Shown: piece by piece, positions 60,296 through 64,000 of the stretch
How positions within the stretch are numbered: position 1 is the first letter of the stretch
How the letters are laid out: each line of letters starts with the position of its first letter
NCBI GenBank assembly: GCA_934754655.1
Contig: CAKVIC010000013.1
Location: 1-64,000, forward strand
Origin: an uncultured Candidatus Melainabacteria bacterium
Lineage (GTDB): Bacteria > Cyanobacteriota > Vampirovibrionia > Gastranaerophilales > Gastranaerophilaceae
Length of the DNA: 64,000 bases
Reading direction: 5' to 3'
Program-made: the position numbers and the translations under genes
The notes under the pieces: generated by a model
The model's input: only the letters and a program-made list of their open reading frames with translations
What the model was told of the DNA's origin: nothing
Database searches by the model: none

Positions 60296-62005
60296 TTGTC
60301 TACAAGTATTGATTATTTCGATTATATACGTATAAGCATCGCTTCACCAGAAAGAATCTTGAAGTGGTCATACGGTGAGGTTACAAAACCAGAAACTATT
60401 AACTATAGAACTTTAAAACCTGAAAGAGATGGTTTATTCTGCGAAAGAATTTTTGGGCCTACAAAGGACTGGGAATGTTATTGCGGAAAATATAAAAGAG
60501 TTCGTCACAAAGGCATTATTTGTGAAAGATGTGGTGTTGAAGTTACTGATTCAAAAGTAAGACGTCACAGAATGGGGCACATTAAATTAGCGGCTCCTGT
60601 TTCTCACATTTGGTTTTTGAAAGGTATTCCATCATATTTAGGTTTACTTTTGGACATGACTCTTAAAGATTTAGAGCAAGTTATTTACTTTAATAACTAT
60701 GTTGTAATTGATCCTGCGGATAGTGATTTCAAAAAATTCCAACTTTTAAGTGAAGAAGAATATGAAGATTATATTATGGAGCATGAAGACTCTAAACTTG
60801 AAGTTGGTATAGGTGCAGAAGCTATTCAAAAGCTTTTGGGTGAAATCAATACCAAAGAATTGGCTGAAGAAATTAGAACAGAATTGTCAAATGGTGTAAA
60901 TTCTGTTCAAAGAAAAGGTAAATTAATCAAGAGATTAAGATTATTGGATTCTTTGATTTCTTCAGAAACTGAACCAACTTGGATGATTATGGATGTACTT
61001 CCTGTAACACCACCAGATTTAAGACCAATGGTTCAATTGGATGGTGGCAGATTTGCTACTTCTGATTTGAACGATTTATATAGACGTGTAATTAACAGAA
61101 ACAATCGTTTACAAAGATTGTTAGAAATGGGCGCACCTGAAATTATTGTAAGAAACGAAAAACGTATGTTACAAGAAGCTGTTGATGCCTTAATTGATAA
61201 TGGCAGACGTGGTAGAACGGTTGTAGGCCCTAATAATAGAGCGTTAAAATCGTTATCTAACATTATTGAAGGTAAACAAGGTCGTTTCCGTCAAAACTTG
61301 TTAGGTAAACGTGTTGACTATTCAGGTCGTTCTGTTATTGTTGTTGGTCCAACTTTAAAATTGAATCAATGTGGTTTGCCAAAAGAAATGGCAATAGAAT
61401 TATTTAAGCCATTTGTTGTAAACAAACTTATCGAAAAAGGTTATGTTCAAAACATTAAATCAGCTAAGAAAATGATAGAGCGTTCTGACGCAAAAGTTTG
61501 GGATATATTAGAGGAAATTATTGACGGACATCCGGTTATGTTGAACCGTGCTCCAACTTTGCACAGATTAGGTATTCAAGCTTTTGAACCTAAGTTGGTA
61601 GAGGGTAGAGCTATTCAACTTCACCCATTGGTATGTACAGCATTCAACGCTGACTTCGATGGTGACCAAATGGCTGTTCACGTTCCTTTGTCAATTGAAG
61701 CTCAAACAGAAGCAAGATTGTTGATGTTAGCGACAAACAACATCTTGGCTCCGGCAAACGGTAAACCTATTATTACTCACTCTCAAGATATGGTTTTAGG
61801 ACTTTATTATTTAACAATTATTAAAGATCCTGAACAAGCAGTGAAAGGTTATTTCTATAGCTTTGCAGATGCAATTTCAGCATTAGAGGCTAGAGTTATT
61901 ACAATTCACGATAAGATTGTTGTACGTGATGATAAAGGTAAGAGAATAGAAACTACTGTTGGTAGAATTATATTCAATGAAGCTTTGAGAAAAGCTTTAG
62001 CGTAG
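60296..62005 (+). CDS. rpoC1: RNA polymerase gamma subunit (RpoC1, N-terminal half of beta')
   Basis: 569 residues from a TTG with AAGGAG upstream. Carries the N-terminal zinc site (CYCGKY and ICERCGVEV), the 'LLGKRVDYSGRSVIVVGP' switch region and the catalytic 'NADFDGDQMAVH' (451-462) that binds the active-site Mg. It ends after 'TTVGRIIFNEALRKAL', the conserved position of the beta' split in cyanobacteria and plastids. Followed after 51 bp by rpoC2 in the same operon. This is a true gene fission, not a frameshift, because rpoC2 has its own ribosome site and start. Confidence 0.97.
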   Translation: MSTSIDYFDYIRISIASPERILKWSYGEVTKPETINYRTLKPERDGLFCERIFGPTKDWECYCGKYKRVRHKGIICERCGVEVTDSKVRRHRMGHIKLAAPVSHIWFLKGIPSYLGLLLDMTLKDLEQVIYFNNYVVIDPADSDFKKFQLLSEEEYEDYIMEHEDSKLEVGIGAEAIQKLLGEINTKELAEEIRTELSNGVNSVQRKGKLIKRLRLLDSLISSETEPTWMIMDVLPVTPPDLRPMVQLDGGRFATSDLNDLYRRVINRNNRLQRLLEMGAPEIIVRNEKRMLQEAVDALIDNGRRGRTVVGPNNRALKSLSNIIEGKQGRFRQNLLGKRVDYSGRSVIVVGPTLKLNQCGLPKEMAIELFKPFVVNKLIEKGYVQNIKSAKKMIERSDAKVWDILEEIIDGHPVMLNRAPTLHRLGIQAFEPKLVEGRAIQLHPLVCTAFNADFDGDQMAVHVPLSIEAQTEARLLMLATNNILAPANGKPIITHSQDMVLGLYYLTIIKDPEQAVKGYFYSFADAISALEARVITIHDKIVVRDDKGKRIETTVGRIIFNEALRKALA

Positions 62006-62056
62006 TGAAAATAGGGATAGCCTAATTAAAAAATAGTAATTGAGGAAAATAAAGAT

Positions 62057-64000
62057 ATGGAAAACACTTATACACATTCAAAATCTCATATGCCGGAGTT
62101 CATTAATAAGCAAATGGACAAAAAGGCTTTGAATAAGTTGCTTGCTCAGATTTATTTGGAATACGGCGGAGCTAAAACTGCTGAATTAGCTGATACCTTA
62201 AAGAATTTGGGTTACAAAATGGCAACAAAATCTGGTGTAACTATTTCTATTTCTGATTTGTCAGTTCCAAAAACAAAAAAAGAATTGTTAAAAGAAGCTG
62301 AATCAGAGATTGAAAAATCAACAAACCGTTATTTAAAAGGTGAAATTACAGAAGTTGAAAGATACACAAAGGTTATTGATACTTGGTCAGAAACTACAGC
62401 GAAGTTAACTGAACAAGTGGTTGAAAATTTTGATAAACTAAACCCTGTATATATGATGGCATTCTCAGGTGCGAGAGGTAACTTGTCACAGGTATCTCAG
62501 TTGGTTGGTATGAGAGGTTTGATGGCTGATGCACAAGGTCAAATCATCGACTTGCCGATTACATCTAACTTTAAAGAAGGCTTGTCAGTTACCGAATACA
62601 TCATTTCATCTTATGGTGCAAGAAAAGGTTTGGTAGATACAGCGTTGAAAACAGCTGACTCTGGTTATTTGACAAGACGTTTGGTTGACGTAGCGCAAGA
62701 TGTAATCATTAGAGCTGAAGATTGTGGTACCGATAGATGTATCAATATGAAAGCTATTACCGATGGTGATACAGTAATTGTTCCTTTGATAGATAGATTA
62801 TTGGGTAGAACAGTTGCTCAAGATATTTTTGATGAAGATGGAAAAACATTGTTGGTTGCTAAAAATACAACAATGGATAGAAAAGATATTAAGAAAATCT
62901 CTCATTTGAATTTGGAAGAATTAAAAGTTCGTTCAGGTTTGACTTGTGGATTAGAATATGGTGTTTGCCAAAAATGTTATGGTTGGGCGTTGACCTCACA
63001 AAAACTTGTTGATGTTGGTGAAGCAATCGGTATTATCGCAGCTCAATCAATTGGTGAACCTGGTACACAGTTGACAATGAGAACTTTCCACACTGGTGGT
63101 GCGGTTGGCGTTAAAGAAGCTACAAAAGAATTGCACACAAATGAAGCTGGTACAATTTCTTCTAAATTAAAAACAAGAGAATTAAGAACTCGTCACGGTG
63201 ATATTGTTAGAGTTTCAATTTATGAAGCTGATATTGAAGTAGTTTCAGGTAAAAAATCTGTTAAATATCGTATTCCAGCAGGTGCAACTGTTTTCTTTGA
63301 AGACGGTCAAAAAGTTGAAAAGAATTTCAAATTAGCTGAATATAAACCAAATGCTAATAATGCAGGTCGTTTGACTGAAAAAGCTACCAAAGATATTAAT
63401 TCTGATATGTCAGGTGAAGTTTTGTTCGAAGATTTTAATGCTGATGAAAAGAAAGATAGACAAGGTAACATTTCAAGAACTGCAAACAAAAACGGTATTG
63501 TTTGGATTATTGGCGGTGATGTTTACAATTTACCTGGTGGTTCAAGAGTTTTGGTTGCTGATGAACAAAAAGTTAAAGCTGGGGATAAATTGGCTGAAAC
63601 CTTGATGATTTCTGAACATGGTGGTGAAGTTCGCTATGCAGAGGATTTAGAGATTGAAGAAATCAAATCAGGTAAAAATACAATTAAAAAGATTGTAAAA
63701 GGTAAAGAAATTACAATCGTAATTGCCTCTTTGAGTCCTTCAAATGCTACATTTGAACAAACAAAGAAAGAGCAATTGTGGACAGTTAAAAAATCAGGTG
63801 AAAAATATATTGTTAAAGCGCCTATTGATACAACTGTTGAAAATGGCATGATTATTGCTGAATTGGTTGATGATGAATGTTCTGTAACTTCTTCAGGTGA
63901 AATTAAGTATGTTGATGTTGAAGTTGATGACAATCAAATTGTAACAAAAGCTGGTAACATCGTATTTATTCCAGAAGAAGTTCACCAAATTAATAAAGAT
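62057..64000 (+). CDS. rpoC2: RNA polymerase beta' subunit (RpoC2, C-terminal half), partial
   Basis: 648 codons are present and the gene runs off the window. Starts ATG at 62057 after TGAGGAAAAT. Contains 'YMMAFSGARGNLSQVSQL', the second zinc site ('CGTDRC' and 'CGLEYGVCQKC'), the bridge helix and trigger-loop segment 'AAQSIGEPGTQLTMRTFHTGG' split over two adjacent blocks near residue 330-348, and then a long run of beta-rich modules (about 350-648 and continuing) where other bacteria close the trigger loop. That is the SI3-type insertion of cyanobacterial RpoC2. Confidence 0.96.
   Translation, partial: MENTYTHSKSHMPEFINKQMDKKALNKLLAQIYLEYGGAKTAELADTLKNLGYKMATKSGVTISISDLSVPKTKKELLKEAESEIEKSTNRYLKGEITEVERYTKVIDTWSETTAKLTEQVVENFDKLNPVYMMAFSGARGNLSQVSQLVGMRGLMADAQGQIIDLPITSNFKEGLSVTEYIISSYGARKGLVDTALKTADSGYLTRRLVDVAQDVIIRAEDCGTDRCINMKAITDGDTVIVPLIDRLLGRTVAQDIFDEDGKTLLVAKNTTMDRKDIKKISHLNLEELKVRSGLTCGLEYGVCQKCYGWALTSQKLVDVGEAIGIIAAQSIGEPGTQLTMRTFHTGGAVGVKEATKELHTNEAGTISSKLKTRELRTRHGDIVRVSIYEADIEVVSGKKSVKYRIPAGATVFFEDGQKVEKNFKLAEYKPNANNAGRLTEKATKDINSDMSGEVLFEDFNADEKKDRQGNISRTANKNGIVWIIGGDVYNLPGGSRVLVADEQKVKAGDKLAETLMISEHGGEVRYAEDLEIEEIKSGKNTIKKIVKGKEITIVIASLSPSNATFEQTKKEQLWTVKKSGEKYIVKAPIDTTVENGMIIAELVDDECSVTSSGEIKYVDVEVDDNQIVTKAGNIVFIPEEVHQINKD

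Noticed and set aside
62005..62057. rpoC interruption read as a frameshift or sequencing error
   Set aside because: Both halves have proper starts and ribosome sites and the break is at the known cyanobacterial fission point.
1..64000. CRISPR arrays, insertion sequences with DDE transposases, and prophage structural genes
   Set aside because: No regularly spaced repeat-spacer array, Cas gene, DDE transposase or phage head/tail gene was seen; the S74 protein has a prepilin leader and no phage neighbours.

Overview
The window is AT-rich, densely coded bacterial DNA, most likely from an uncultured non-photosynthetic relative of cyanobacteria (Vampirovibrionia/Melainabacteria, probably Gastranaerophilales). 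The RNA polymerase beta' subunit is split into rpoC1 and rpoC2, with a long insertion in the trigger loop, as in cyanobacteria and plastids. A Ycf45-type AAA/R3H ATPase and PBS-lyase-like HEAT proteins agree with this. No photosynthesis gene is seen. The taxonomic call is inference from gene content, because no 16S rRNA gene is present. Layout: 1-6.5 kb carries large lineage-specific repeat proteins, a tandem degenerate-HNH protein and the first copy of a recurring two-gene cassette. 6.7-12.7 kb carries fliD, a prepilin/YadA-like/S74 fusion, ycf45 and yraN. 12.9-26.3 kb is mostly minus strand: tsaC, a secreted HExxH protein, a U32 peptidase, a HEAT protein, a histidine kinase, a uridine-kinase-like protein, chromate transporter halves and an SDR. 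26.4-29.5 kb is a LysM-radA-lrgA-lrgB operon. Then come cassette copy 2 and rnpB. 31.6-37.8 kb is a compact seven-gene operon (TM peptide, TrbI/VirB10-like protein, vWA protein, FHA-like polytopic protein, TonB-like protein, zinc-ribbon/TonB-like protein, second vWA protein), followed by a histidine kinase. deoB, a 58-residue ferredoxin, cassette copy 3 and a hairpin-rich segment follow. 42-51 kb is mostly metabolic: rdgB, a UbiA-family gene, cysK, an M49-like peptidase, fabI and an acyl-CoA dehydratase-related gene. A tRNA-Ser sits at 51.2 kb. Just downstream, a 3.1-kb segment bounded by identical 23-bp direct repeats holds an ADP-ribosyltransferase-like protein, two small genes and a REP-associated tyrosine transposase with its own palindromes. 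The window ends with an acetyltransferase, an mTERF-like repeat protein and rpoB-rpoC1-rpoC2 (cut by the edge). Three layers beyond the genes stand out. First, palindromic dispersed repeats flank all three cassette copies. Second, three near-perfect sigma-28 promoters precede a secreted HExxH protein, a 155-residue protein and a 51-residue protein too short for most gene finders, in a window that also holds fliD. Third, four unrelated genes share one promoter-like motif (GCAATTTTT, about 15 bp, TTATAT) with identical spacing. The strongest candidates for undescribed biology are the vWA/FHA/TonB envelope operon, the sigma-28 set, the triplicated cassette and the ADP-ribosyltransferase segment.
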